A stretch of 64,000 bases of DNA from Bdellovibrionales bacterium RIFOXYA1_FULL_36_14 (lineage in GTDB: Bacteria; Bdellovibrionota; Bacteriovoracia; Bacteriovoracales; Bacteriovoracaceae): NCBI GenBank assembly GCA_001769975.1, contig MEPW01000050.1, positions 1 to 64,000 on the forward strand, in the 5' to 3' direction. Below the pieces are notes generated by a model. The model had not been told where the DNA came from and did no database searches. It worked only from the letters and a program-made list of their open reading frames with translations. Position numbers and translations under genes: made by a program. Each line of letters begins with the position of its first letter. Position 1 is the stretch's first letter. Positions 37,045 to 46,184 of the stretch are shown piece after piece.

Positions 37045-37389
37045 TTATTTAACTTGATTAAAGATAGCTTTAAATCCGTTAAAATCTGTCGCAGCAATTT
37101 CCGCCAGCATCTTTCTATTGATATTGATGCCTTTATTTTTCAAAGCATGCATAAATTTAGAATAAGATGAATCTAGAATTCGAACAGCTGCTCCAATTCT
37201 AATAATCCAAAGTTTTCTCATATCACGCTTTAAGAGTCTTCTTGAAATATATGCATAATGAAGTGCTCTTTTAACAGTCTCAGCAGTCCAGCAGTAATGT
37301 CTACTTCTATCAAAGTGAAAACCTTTCGCCAGTTTTCTAACTTTGTTTCTTCTTCTTCTCGCTTTAAATCCTCTTCTAACTCGTGCCAT
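37045..37389 (-). CDS. rplT: Ribosomal protein L20
   Basis: 114 residues, the usual size. Starts MARVRRGFKARRRRNKVRK and contains FHFDRSRHYC and LWIIRIGAAVR, all standard. Binds 23S rRNA in early 50S assembly and in many bacteria represses its own operon. The start follows AAGGAG. It is last in the infC-rpmI-rplT unit; the 84 bases to rpmI contain a small hairpin (GCAT/ATGC) of unknown meaning. Confidence 0.97.
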   Translation of the reverse strand: MARVRRGFKARRRRNKVRKLAKGFHFDRSRHYCWTAETVKRALHYAYISRRLLKRDMRKLWIIRIGAAVRILDSSYSKFMHALKNKGININRKMLAEIAATDFNGFKAIFNQVK

Positions 37390-37473
37390 TGTATATCTCC
37401 TTATGATTGCGAAAAACTAGGGGGCATTTTCATGCGCTTTTGGTCCCAGACTTCAGCAAATTTATAATACTCT

Positions 37474-37671
37474 CTACTTGTAAGGAATAAGCATTTTTAC
37501 TCTTACTTCATCAGCCACATGAACTAAGCCAGCTTTTCCCAGATTTTTTTTCATCTTATGTGCTTTCTTAGTTAGTATATGACGAAGTCCTTGCTTTCTT
37601 CTCTTAATTCGACCAGTTCCTGTCACAGAAAATCTCTTCGCAGCCGCTCTTTTAGTTTTCATTTTTGGCAT
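37474..37671 (-). CDS. rpmI: Ribosomal protein L35
   Basis: 65 residues, starting [14 protein letters not shown] behind AAGGAG; the frame opens 8 codons earlier without meaning. [22 protein letters not shown] is the conserved core, split here over the middle. Second gene of the infC operon. Confidence 0.95.
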   Translation of the reverse strand: MPKMKTKRAAAKRFSVTGTGRIKRRKQGLRHILTKKAHKMKKNLGKAGLVHVADEVRVKMLIPYK

Positions 37672-37766
37672 CTTGTGCTCCTTAATGATTATCAATAATC
37701 CAACATGTAGTATCGCTTTTGAAACCCAGTATTTCTACCAGCTTATCATTGCCTTGTAAATACTTA

Positions 37767-38354
37767 TTACAATACTTCACTTTTGGTTTCTTTCAATTTC
37801 TGCAATTCGCCAATTTTTTTCTTGTCTGGGGCAACAATCGTTATAATTCTATTTCCCAATTTTTTGGGTTCAGATTCAATTAATCCACCAAATTCTATTA
37901 CTTTAGTAATAATGTCGTGGAATTTGACCATTCCCTGATCCATATAGGCCATTTCTCGGCCTCTAAACTGCATAACCATCTTAACTTTGTCACCTTCAAT
38001 AATAAATTGATTAATTTTTTTAAGTTTTACTCCTAAATCATGGGTCTCAATGTTCGGCCTAAACTGAATTTCTTTCAATTGAATAACAACTTGTTTTTTC
38101 TTTGCTTCTTGAACTTTCTTTTGTTGAATATATTTATATTTGCCATAATCCATTAACTTCACTACCGGAGGATTGGCAGTAGGTGCGATTAGAATGAGAT
38201 CAAGCCCTGTTTCATACGATAGTTGTCTGGCACGCTCCATGGAAACAACACCATATTGCTCCTCTCCTTCCGTCGCTAATCGGCATTCTTGAATTCTTAT
38301 CTCATCATTTAATAATGGTCTGTCGATTTTTCCTAACCCTTTGCGTTCTTTAAT
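37767..38354 (-). CDS. infC: Translation initiation factor IF-3, ATT start
   Basis: Prevents subunit joining and checks start codons on the 30S subunit. 195 residues with the N-domain (LNDEIRIQECRL), the linker (KYKYIQQKKVQEAKKKQ) and the C-domain (EIQFRPNIETHDLGVKLKKI, VKMVMQFRGREMAY). No ATG begins the gene. GGAGG at 38364-38360 is followed after 5 bases by ATT (38354-38352) in frame; a TTG at 38366 would lie inside the Shine-Dalgarno. ATT is the known infC start used for autoregulation by IF-3, so I take it as the true start. Confidence 0.95.
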   Translation of the reverse strand: MKERKGLGKIDRPLLNDEIRIQECRLATEGEEQYGVVSMERARQLSYETGLDLILIAPTANPPVVKLMDYGKYKYIQQKKVQEAKKKQVVIQLKEIQFRPNIETHDLGVKLKKINQFIIEGDKVKMVMQFRGREMAYMDQGMVKFHDIITKVIEFGGLIESEPKKLGNRIITIVAPDKKKIGELQKLKETKSEVL

Positions 38355-38364
38355 AATTGCCTCC
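38352..38364 (-). promoter_or_regulatory. Strong Shine-Dalgarno plus ATT start of infC
   Basis: GGAGG, 5-base spacer, ATT. The rare start codon lets IF-3 discriminate against its own mRNA in known cases. The pairing of a full-strength ribosome site with a non-canonical codon decides the start here. Confidence 0.8.
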
Positions 38365-38413
38365 AAATGAAAAATGTTTGTAATACTGCCTATTTAAATA
38401 CCCTAATTTATGC

Positions 38414-38443
38414 AAAAAAAAAAGATTTTTTCTAGGCGATCTT
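38414..38443 (-). terminator. Weak terminator after folE
   Basis: On the minus strand AAGAT...ATCTT (38443-38422) is followed by a run of about ten U. The stem is only 5 base pairs, so efficiency is doubtful. Confidence 0.4.
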
Positions 38444-38455
38444 GGAAAGATTACA

Positions 38456-39037
38456 CTATGAATGAATAAGTGTCATCAATTCTTGTCTAGTTGATACTTG
38501 ATCTAGAAAACATCCGTTAAGTGATGAAGTGACCATTATCGAGTTTTGTTTTTCCACTCCCCGACTGGTCATGCAAAAATGCTGAGCCTCGATAATACAG
38601 GCTGCCCCCTTCGCTTCTAACCTTTGCATAAGGGATTCCGTAACTTGGTTACCAATTCTCTCTTGAATTTGTAATCTTCGTGAAAAGTGCTCAAGTAACC
38701 TTGCTAGTTTCGAGATACCCACAACTTTTTTGTTTGGAATATAAGCAATATGGGCCTTGCCAAAAAAAGGCAATAGATGATGCTCACAGGTAGAATAAAA
38801 TTCAATGTTCTTAAGAAGAATAATTTGGTTATAGGGAATCACATTATCTTCTTTAAATGTTTTGAAACAATCATCTAAATTTGAATTATAACCACCATAG
38901 AGTTTATCCCATGATTTGATAACTCTTCTGGGTGTTTCTTGCAAACCCTCCCTATGCGGGTTTTCTCCCAGGTATTCAAACATACTCCCGATTAATTTTT
39001 TTATTTTATCACTATCACCGCTAAAACCTATATCCAT
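38456..39037 (-). CDS. folE: GTP cyclohydrolase I
   Basis: First enzyme of folate synthesis. 193 residues. CEHHLLPFFGKAHIAYIP holds the zinc Cys/His and substrate residues; GAACIIEAQHFCMTSRGV supplies the second zinc Cys. The ATG at 39037 comes one base after the plsB-like stop and about six bases after AGAGG; a GTG three codons earlier would overlap. Translational coupling to the upstream acyltransferase gene is likely although the functions are unrelated. Confidence 0.95.
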   Translation of the reverse strand: MDIGFSGDSDKIKKLIGSMFEYLGENPHREGLQETPRRVIKSWDKLYGGYNSNLDDCFKTFKEDNVIPYNQIILLKNIEFYSTCEHHLLPFFGKAHIAYIPNKKVVGISKLARLLEHFSRRLQIQERIGNQVTESLMQRLEAKGAACIIEAQHFCMTSRGVEKQNSIMVTSSLNGCFLDQVSTRQELMTLIHS

Positions 39038-39038
39038 T

Positions 39039-40802
39039 CTAAACACCTCTAATATTAAAACTTAATTGATCAAGAAGAAGGTTTTCCCAGCTTAAAAGCA
39101 TTGTGTCAAACGCCTCTGTATCTTTTATATGATAAACCCCATTTTCCATTATCAAATATTTTTGGTGGGTAAAATATTGCATACTATTTTTCATCACTGG
39201 CATGGAAAAACTTTCAGAAAAAGTAATAACTCGATTAATTCCTCTTTGCCAACTATAGACTTCCTTAGATTTTTTCCAATAATCTTCTAATTTAAATTCT
39301 GCCATTTCAGTATGCAAAGCTTTAATGGTTAGGGCCGATATATAATAAGCCTCATGAATATACATCATAGATTTAGAAAAAATTCCAATTTTCATTATAA
39401 CATTATAAAAATCCCGGGCCGAAAGGGTTAAGACTTCATCATAACTGGTTAATGCTTTACCCGTACACCACTCAATCAGAGCTTTTGCCTCAAGTACAAA
39501 TTCTTTCACAGTGGGAAGGTAAAACTCATACTTCATATGTTTTCTCTGTGATAACAAAAATCTTCTAAGACCTGAAACATCAGTGATCGAACCATTAAAT
39601 AAATTAATCCAAGCAATATTTAAAATCCAGGGGGTGAGGAAATGATGAAGGATACTATTTTTAAAATAAAGCATTTCTTTTCTACAATTTACATTAACGG
39701 CATAAAAAACATGACCTAAGTTTTCTTCGCCAATGACATCAAATTTTTTATTATTCAAAAATAAATCAATTGAATCTTCCAAGGTTCTTTCTAATTTGGC
39801 TTCTCGCAAGGTATCCACGATTGGGATATTAAAAACTTCACAGTAATGGACAATGGATTTTGCCTTGGCAAAGATCTCATCCCATTTCAGCGCACCAGTT
39901 GGTTCATCAAGCATAATTAATGCTAAAAGCGAAGAAGGTGTTACCAAAATATTATTGCCCACTTCTCTAAAACAGTTGAATGCCAGAGTCTGGATATTTT
40001 TTTTAGAATTTTCCAAATGAGGTGGGTCAACCGGCTGACCAAGTCTGATATGAACACTCCCCATTCTATAGGCAAAAATTTTAAAAATTTTAAAGAGTCT
40101 AAAAAAGCTCTCTTTATGTTTTTTAGCTCCATCTAATTCTCGAGCGAGAGAACTAGTTTCAGGGACATATTCATGAACAATACTTACCGGGATAAATTTC
40201 AGTGGTTTTTGGTGATCACTGCTTAAGGCATCATGGGCCTCCAAAAGCATTTGATAGAGACCATATCTAGGTGACATAAGCTTACCTGACCGACTCCGAC
40301 CACCTTCAAAGAAAAACTCAATTGGATAGCCCTTATATAGCAAAAAATAAAGATAAGCTTCCAAAGTCAATTTATATAAAATATCGCTACCAAAACTTCT
40401 ACGAATAAAAAAGCAGCCACACCAGCGAAACAATGTTCCCAGTAGTGGGATATTGAGGTTAATTCCTCCTGCCACAAATACCGGAAACTTAAATTTTTTA
40501 TAAATAATATAATTTAAGGCCACATAATCAGCATGAGATTGATGATTAGGAACTAGGACGACATGGTTGTTGGAAACAAGCTTTTCAAGATCATAATCAA
40601 CCACGGTGTCGATGTTAATACCTTCATAAAGATGAATGAAGGTGGTATCTATAAAATGAACTAGTAAACGAGCAACCTTTTCAGAAAACTGAGCTTTGAT
40701 CTCGTCAACAATTTTGATAACTTTTTCTTGTTCTTCAATCTTACCCCGAACGCGATCTTTTAATTTTGGATATGAAAGAACTATTTCATATATTTCTTTC
40801 AT
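39039..40802 (-). CDS. plsB: PlsB-like glycerol-3-phosphate acyltransferase
   Basis: Acylates glycerol-3-phosphate at the inner membrane, the first step of phospholipid synthesis. 587 residues, shorter than enterobacterial PlsB (about 800). Acyltransferase motifs in order: NHQSHADY with His87 and Asp92 (HX4D), GGINLNIPLLGTLFRWCGCFFIRRS, FFEGGRSRSGK and FIPVSIVHEYVPE. The long C-terminal half is helical. It lies between the IMPDH-like gene (14 bases) and folE (adjacent). Ribosome site is weak, suggesting coupling to the preceding gene. Confidence 0.85.
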   Translation of the reverse strand: MKEIYEIVLSYPKLKDRVRGKIEEQEKVIKIVDEIKAQFSEKVARLLVHFIDTTFIHLYEGINIDTVVDYDLEKLVSNNHVVLVPNHQSHADYVALNYIIYKKFKFPVFVAGGINLNIPLLGTLFRWCGCFFIRRSFGSDILYKLTLEAYLYFLLYKGYPIEFFFEGGRSRSGKLMSPRYGLYQMLLEAHDALSSDHQKPLKFIPVSIVHEYVPETSSLARELDGAKKHKESFFRLFKIFKIFAYRMGSVHIRLGQPVDPPHLENSKKNIQTLAFNCFREVGNNILVTPSSLLALIMLDEPTGALKWDEIFAKAKSIVHYCEVFNIPIVDTLREAKLERTLEDSIDLFLNNKKFDVIGEENLGHVFYAVNVNCRKEMLYFKNSILHHFLTPWILNIAWINLFNGSITDVSGLRRFLLSQRKHMKYEFYLPTVKEFVLEAKALIEWCTGKALTSYDEVLTLSARDFYNVIMKIGIFSKSMMYIHEAYYISALTIKALHTEMAEFKLEDYWKKSKEVYSWQRGINRVITFSESFSMPVMKNSMQYFTHQKYLIMENGVYHIKDTEAFDTMLLSWENLLLDQLSFNIRGV

Positions 40803-40816
40803 AATTACAACCGATG

Positions 40817-41878
40817 TTATTTAAGTCCATGAGGTCTTGACTCATGGGCCCCTGCTAATGTCATTTCCATGAATAAAGAATTTTCATACATATCCGAAAT
40901 ATTCTCACATCCCATATAAGTCATCCCGGACCTTATTCCACCAATGAGTTCCCATACCACATCTTTCACACTACCTTTACATGGTATATAAGTCGATTCA
41001 CCTTCAGCTGCCATCCCTTTGGGTAGTTCACCTCTCCAAGAAATTTGCGCACTTTTACTGGCCATTCCCCGATAAAGCTTCATTCCTTTTTTGATTTCTC
41101 CGGGTGTTTCAAGCGTTCCTGATAAAAGTGATCCAAGCATGACTGAGTCTGCTCCACACGCCAAAGCTTTAATAATATCTCCCGAGTTGGTTATTCCACC
41201 ATCGGCAATCACCGGAACACCGTATTGGCGAGCTTTCTCAACGGATAGACTTATCGCGGTTAACTGAGGTACACCATGTCCGGTTATTATACGGGTCGTG
41301 CACATAGAGCCAGGGCCAATGCCAACTTTGACTGCATCCGCGCCATGGTCAATCATTCGAGTTACCCCATCGCCCGTGGCCACATTTCCAGTTATCACAT
41401 CTATTTGGGGATAATTTTTTTTAACGTAATCTAGAGTTTCCATAAGCATAATGGAATCACCATGTGCAATATCAATTGTGAGTATTAAAGCACCAGCTTC
41501 AACTAATAGATCTGCTCTTTTTTTACCATCTTCTTTAACTCCGATAGAGGCACACACGGGAGTATTTATTTTTTTTTCTTTTTGTGCTTTTAATACATTT
41601 TTAATGATTTCTACTTGTTCTTCTGGATTCATAAACCGGTGTAAAATACCAATTCCGCCAAGTTCTGCCATGGCAATAAGCATATCAGTTTCAGTTATCG
41701 TGTCCATATTGGCTGAAATAACTGGAATATCGAGTGCATAATTCTTAGTAATTTTTGTTTTTAAATTTGGATATCTTCTGGATGAAATTTCAGAAAACCT
41801 GGGTACAAGCAAAACATCATTAAACGTCAGCCCTTTTTGTCGTCTTACAATATCTCTTGCTGAAAAAATTAACTCCAT
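40817..41878 (-). CDS. IMP dehydrogenase / GMP reductase family enzyme without CBS domains
   Basis: 353 residues, against about 490 for typical IMPDH; the CBS pair between the first strands and the catalytic core is absent. The catalytic Cys is in [15 protein letters not shown], preceded by IDIAHGDS and followed by [27 protein letters not shown]. After the flap, [10 protein letters not shown] and AAEGES resemble GMP reductase, and the IMPDH Arg-Tyr pair is not seen where expected. The C-terminal end [10 protein letters not shown], however, resembles IMPDH. It may be a CBS-less IMPDH or a GMP reductase; I leave the symbol blank. ATG at 41878 has AGGA 8 bases upstream. Confidence 0.85.
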   Translation of the reverse strand: MELIFSARDIVRRQKGLTFNDVLLVPRFSEISSRRYPNLKTKITKNYALDIPVISANMDTITETDMLIAMAELGGIGILHRFMNPEEQVEIIKNVLKAQKEKKINTPVCASIGVKEDGKKRADLLVEAGALILTIDIAHGDSIMLMETLDYVKKNYPQIDVITGNVATGDGVTRMIDHGADAVKVGIGPGSMCTTRIITGHGVPQLTAISLSVEKARQYGVPVIADGGITNSGDIIKALACGADSVMLGSLLSGTLETPGEIKKGMKLYRGMASKSAQISWRGELPKGMAAEGESTYIPCKGSVKDVVWELIGGIRSGMTYMGCENISDMYENSLFMEMTLAGAHESRPHGLK

Positions 41879-41893
41879 CAATCAAATCCTGGT

Positions 41894-43564
41894 TTAGTTT
41901 TCCAAATTCATATTAATTCTGCATAATGTCTGAGCAATGTTAAAAATATGCCCTCTGATTTTTCGCAACGAGATAACCATATCAGAATAGACCAGTACCG
42001 TTGAGGGGGACATAGATTTTGACTTAGACAGCTCTTCTAAGTATTTCTCTCTAACTTCCTGGGAAATTGCCTTTAATTCCTCTGAGATACCCGTAAACTT
42101 ACTTAGATCCATTATCATTTGCTTTTCAAAACTGTTTAACATCAACTTGTAGTAATCCCAGACCCTATCATAAAATTCAACAAACTCTTTCCTAATCAGC
42201 CCTGAATCATGATTATCAGTGATCAGTCTATTTTTATAAATAGCCACTTTCTCCAGATAATCCGTTATACTTTCCAGTTCATCAATTATGCGTGAAAACC
42301 CTTGGGCTTCAAATGATTGACCGACAGTGAGTTTTTGCTCCATTATTTTACAAATATAAAAGATCAATTGATTTTGCACAACATCTGCGTCCTGCTCAAT
42401 TTGCTTGAGTGTAGCAAGCTCTTTACTTAGATTTTTTTTATCATCAAACAAGTAATGTCGACATTGATCAAACATGAAATCAACATTTAAAGCGAACTTC
42501 TTGATTTCTTTATACGTTATGATCAAAGCATTGGATGGTAACATTTCATAATTAGCATTCGAAAAATCGTCAGGACTATCTTCTTTGTCATCAGAAAAAG
42601 AAATATTTTTCCGCAGTAAAATCGAAATGGGTTTTAAAAATATTAAGCTACAAGCACCCACGATAACATTGATCACCAAATATCCTGCAAAAAGCTGAAG
42701 ACCAAATAATGCATAAAAATTATCCAGCGAATGCATGCGGGGTACGACACTTTCAATCAATCCCACCAGCTCATCTAAAAAGATGATGCTCACTACAGAT
42801 ACTAAAACATTGAAAATAAAATTAGCATAGGTCACAACTTTGATCTTGGATTTTGCTCCACCAATATGAATAGTACTATAGGAAAAACCGATGTTAGTGC
42901 CAATCACTAGACAAAGAGCTGTGGCCATATCCACAAAACCAGTTTTACCCATCACTACGGCAAGCAACAAAATTAAAATTGGTTTTTGAAACAAAATGGT
43001 AATAATTATTCCAAGCAACAAATAGAGCAGAATAAATAAATAATTGTAGTTATTGATCATTACACCAAATAATTCCAGGTTGGATCCTAGTGGCATAATA
43101 ATGCTTAGAAATAATTGAATCGACCAAAAAATAATTCCGTATCCCATAATCATACGGCAAATACTTTTTAAATTAGCTTGATTGAACCATGAGGAAAAGA
43201 ACATACCTCCGGCAATCATCAGCTGGGGGAAGAACCCCAGGTCAATAGACATGACTAGCACTACAATGCTTTGCCCCAGCAAGCCTCCCAAAAAAACAAA
43301 ATTACCAAGAACTTTATCTGCCATGCGAATCGATACATATTTGGTCAAAACCTGATTGAAATGACTAATATTTTGAAACATAATCGACGTATTAAACCCC
43401 GAAAGAAAAGCATTCAATCTTTTTTTATTTGCAGTATTGGTAAGACGACCAAAGAGATCCCCTGATAAAAAATAAAAGGTATCAGCTACCAATCCCAGCC
43501 CCCAACATAGCACGGCAAAACTTCCCAAGAAGTAAGGTAATAGTTTCATCTCACTTAGCATCAT
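41894..43564 (-). CDS. Na+/Pi-cotransporter-family membrane protein with PhoU-like tail
   Basis: 556 residues. The first 330 hold about nine membrane segments with two NptA/PNaS-type repeats. The usual QSSSA motifs are degenerate (SIMFQNISHF and GQSIVVLVMS), but ALCLVIGTNIGFSYSTIHIGG matches the GANIGTT repeat. The cytoplasmic end (about 370-556) is helical and PhoU-like (ATLKQIEQDADVVQNQLI, RIIDELESITDYLEKVAIYKN). Proteins of this build move phosphate or regulate phosphate flux. With both QSSS motifs changed, transport cannot be assumed. The start follows AAGGA. It lies 12 bases upstream of the IMPDH-like gene. Confidence 0.75.
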   Translation of the reverse strand: MMLSEMKLLPYFLGSFAVLCWGLGLVADTFYFLSGDLFGRLTNTANKKRLNAFLSGFNTSIMFQNISHFNQVLTKYVSIRMADKVLGNFVFLGGLLGQSIVVLVMSIDLGFFPQLMIAGGMFFSSWFNQANLKSICRMIMGYGIIFWSIQLFLSIIMPLGSNLELFGVMINNYNYLFILLYLLLGIIITILFQKPILILLLAVVMGKTGFVDMATALCLVIGTNIGFSYSTIHIGGAKSKIKVVTYANFIFNVLVSVVSIIFLDELVGLIESVVPRMHSLDNFYALFGLQLFAGYLVINVIVGACSLIFLKPISILLRKNISFSDDKEDSPDDFSNANYEMLPSNALIITYKEIKKFALNVDFMFDQCRHYLFDDKKNLSKELATLKQIEQDADVVQNQLIFYICKIMEQKLTVGQSFEAQGFSRIIDELESITDYLEKVAIYKNRLITDNHDSGLIRKEFVEFYDRVWDYYKLMLNSFEKQMIMDLSKFTGISEELKAISQEVREKYLEELSKSKSMSPSTVLVYSDMVISLRKIRGHIFNIAQTLCRINMNLEN

Positions 43565-43736
43565 TTTTAATCCTTCTAAACATGTTTTTTCTTATTAACA
43601 TTTCAGATAAATTAATACAATTGATAAGTTTTTTAAGATCTCTTTTGATTATTATGTTATCTTGCTTATACTAAAAGTTATTGTTGACAAGTATCTTTTT
43701 TTTTTGTTGAAATCTAAAGTTACTTCAGGATCAAAA

Positions 43737-44645
43737 ATGCTAAGTTGTCTAAATATCTACAATATGCCCCCGGTTGAATTACCTCGAAACGTATTTGAAG
43801 GTTTTTTTACCATCACTACCTGCCAAAGAACCCTGATCGTCGGTTTGGAGGACATTAAACACCACATGGGCCCTAACGTTATGCATATTAAAGGCAGCGA
43901 AGCCTATGGATACCTGCTAGAAACCATTACTGGTCTTAAAAGCCAGGTGCTTGCAGAAAGTGAAATAGTCTGCCAATTTAAAAGTGCTTTCAAATCCTAT
44001 TTAGAAACCACCAAAAGAGATGGTCGCCTTATCACTATTTTGGAAAAATTATTCAAAGACAATAAGGACATTCGAAGTTTATTTTTAAAAAATATTGGTC
44101 AGCAATCATACACTGGAATCAGCAAAAAGATTTTACTCAATAAATCCTCCTACAACGAGGTTCTAATTTTAGGCTCCGGAACCTTGGCCCAAGCGTTAAT
44201 TAAACTGCTTTCTAAAAAATTTAAAATATTTTTAAGCGCTAGAAACCTGCAAAAAGTTGATGAACTGAAAAGACAGTTTCATTTTCAACAAATTCCTTGG
44301 CCGATGATTGAAGAATTTAAAAAAATTCCCAATATACTGTCCACCATCGGAGCGTATAAAACTTACTTTGACGATTCCTTTTTTATTGATTGGAACAACA
44401 TTCATCATGCCAAAGGAATTTTTATTGATTTAGGTTCCCCTTCCACGATCCAAACCAGTCTCATGATCAACGATGGCGTCTACAGACTGTTTAATATTTT
44501 TAATGAGTGCAAAGCCTTGAGTCAGGAAAAAGAACTCCAAATTATCAACGCCAAAAATGCAATCAAAGATATAGTAGATAAAAGAATGAAATATTTTGAC
44601 ATATCCCTACTTAATAACAATAAGGAATTTCTTCTTGGTTTATAA
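43737..44645 (+). CDS. hemA: Glutamyl-tRNA reductase, short divergent form
   Basis: Reduces glutamyl-tRNA to glutamate-1-semialdehyde, first step of the C5 haem route. The catalytic Cys29 is in TITTCQRTLIV (canonical STCNRTEIY). GYLLETITGLKSQVLAESEIVCQFKSAF matches the GL.S.VLGE.QI.GQ block. A NADPH-binding stretch is VLILGSGTLAQALIKLLS. At 302 residues against about 420, it lacks about 20 N-terminal residues before the Cys and most of the C-terminal dimerisation helices. The start at 43737 has AGGA upstream; the frame opens at 43662. The downstream hem genes make the identity firm despite divergence. Confidence 0.88.
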   Translation: MLSCLNIYNMPPVELPRNVFEGFFTITTCQRTLIVGLEDIKHHMGPNVMHIKGSEAYGYLLETITGLKSQVLAESEIVCQFKSAFKSYLETTKRDGRLITILEKLFKDNKDIRSLFLKNIGQQSYTGISKKILLNKSSYNEVLILGSGTLAQALIKLLSKKFKIFLSARNLQKVDELKRQFHFQQIPWPMIEEFKKIPNILSTIGAYKTYFDDSFFIDWNNIHHAKGIFIDLGSPSTIQTSLMINDGVYRLFNIFNECKALSQEKELQIINAKNAIKDIVDKRMKYFDISLLNNNKEFLLGL

Positions 44646-46173
44646 AATCGGAAGCCGCAAGAGTTTGCTTGCTAAAACTCAAAGCGAACAAATCAAAACC
44701 ATCCTAGAGACTCAAACGACCTCTTCGTTTGAAATGGTTTTTATTACCACTCAAGGCGATCAGGACCAACATACTCCTTTGTGGCAGATGGAAATCAATA
44801 ATATATTTACCCGTGAACTTGATCATGCTTTAGTTGATAAGCAAACCGATCTTAACATTCACTCATTTAAGGATCTTGGTTTACAAAGACCTCCAGCGCT
44901 CACCATTGGAGCACTCACAAAAAGATCTCTTCCTCATGATATCCTACTTATCAAAAATCAAACGATCAAAGACCTATTTAATAATAAATTACCTTCGCTT
45001 AAAATTGGCACCAGTTCTCCACGCCGCACCAGCAATATCAACCGACATCTCAAAAACCTTCTATCCTACCAAGGTAAATTAAGCGTTTCCTCTCTCCGGG
45101 GCAATGTCAATTCACGAATCGAAAAACTTCAAAATGGTGAATTTGACTGTATCATCCTAGCAATGGCAGGGCTGGAACGATTGGCCATGGATACTAGTGC
45201 CCGTAAACAACTTACATTGCTTTTAAGAGATCTTAATTTTCTTATTTTACCAATCTCTCTTTTTCCCGGAGCAGCCGGCCAAGGAACCCTAGCTGTCGAA
45301 ATCAGGCAATCCAGTGAGAAACATCTTTCGCCAATCTTGGCCAGCATTCATGATCCCGCCAGCGCTTTAGAAGTCACCAAAGAAAGAGAAGCCTTTGCTC
45401 ATTATGGGGGTGGTTGTCATTTACCGGTTGGTATTTTTGTAAAAAAATTTGAAAAAAGCTTTATTCATTGTCATCAAGGTTTTCATCAAGACCAAGAAAT
45501 CAATATTCTAAAATTAGATATGGAAAGAAATAGACCAATAAACTCTCCATATATCTTTATCGGACAAACTCGTGAGGGCCAAACGCCTGCTCTTAAGAAC
45601 CGGGAATTTATATTCAATCGCTTATTAAGTTACCAAACTATCCCGTACAACGGCTCCTTAAATAACAATATTGTTATAACTTCCAATAACGTTTTAAGTG
45701 CTATTAACTTTGAAAAATTTGATCCCACCACCCTTTGGACTTCGGGACTGCACTCTATGCAAACGATGTTTAAAAGAAAGTGTTGGGTCAATGGCACAGG
45801 GGATTTTCTAGGAGAAGAAGGACTCCTCGACTTTAAAAATTCCCTTTTTGTAAATATTTTTCTAAAAGATTTAGCATGGTCGTATCTAACCAATGATGAA
45901 TCGAAATCAACTCTTGGACCATCTATTCCAACTTACACGAGAATTACCAATACCGTCTCTACTCAATATCTTGAACAAATAGAGAAAACTCAAATTTTTT
46001 ACTGGATGAGTTTTTATCAATATGAGGCTTATCTAAAAATAGCCCCAGGAATTGCCTCTAAGTGCCACTGCTGTGGTATGGGAAAAACATATAAACACTT
46101 TAAAGAAAGAAATATTCCTGCTATACCATTTATTAACTTGAATGAATTTTACCAATGGCTGGATGAAAAATAA
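44635..46173 (+). CDS. hemC: Porphobilinogen deaminase fused to a uroporphyrinogen-III synthase-like domain
   Basis: The N-terminal half (1-275) is HemC: YKIGSRKSLLAKTQS, NIHSFKDLGLQ (catalytic Asp), GTSSPRRTSNI, LRGNVNSRIEKL, GAAGQGTLAVE and GGGCHLPVGIF, whose Cys carries the dipyrromethane cofactor. The second half (about 340-512) is HemD-like in layout (NIVITSNNVLSAI, TLWTSGLHSMQTMFKR, IFYWMSFYQYEAYL, CHCCGMGKTYKHFKERNI) but divergent. Together they would make uroporphyrinogen III from porphobilinogen. Start is TTG at 44635, 8 bases after AAGGA, overlapping hemA by 11 bases; an upstream TTG at 44596 lacks a ribosome site. Confidence 0.88.
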   Translation: MVYKIGSRKSLLAKTQSEQIKTILETQTTSSFEMVFITTQGDQDQHTPLWQMEINNIFTRELDHALVDKQTDLNIHSFKDLGLQRPPALTIGALTKRSLPHDILLIKNQTIKDLFNNKLPSLKIGTSSPRRTSNINRHLKNLLSYQGKLSVSSLRGNVNSRIEKLQNGEFDCIILAMAGLERLAMDTSARKQLTLLLRDLNFLILPISLFPGAAGQGTLAVEIRQSSEKHLSPILASIHDPASALEVTKEREAFAHYGGGCHLPVGIFVKKFEKSFIHCHQGFHQDQEINILKLDMERNRPINSPYIFIGQTREGQTPALKNREFIFNRLLSYQTIPYNGSLNNNIVITSNNVLSAINFEKFDPTTLWTSGLHSMQTMFKRKCWVNGTGDFLGEEGLLDFKNSLFVNIFLKDLAWSYLTNDESKSTLGPSIPTYTRITNTVSTQYLEQIEKTQIFYWMSFYQYEAYLKIAPGIASKCHCCGMGKTYKHFKERNIPAIPFINLNEFYQWLDEK

Positions 46174-46184
46174 GGAGAACACCA

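Noticed and set aside
37390-37473. L20 autoregulatory leader between rpmI and rplT
   Set aside because: Only a 4-base-pair hairpin is visible; known L20 operators lie upstream of rpmI or infC and need a larger fold.
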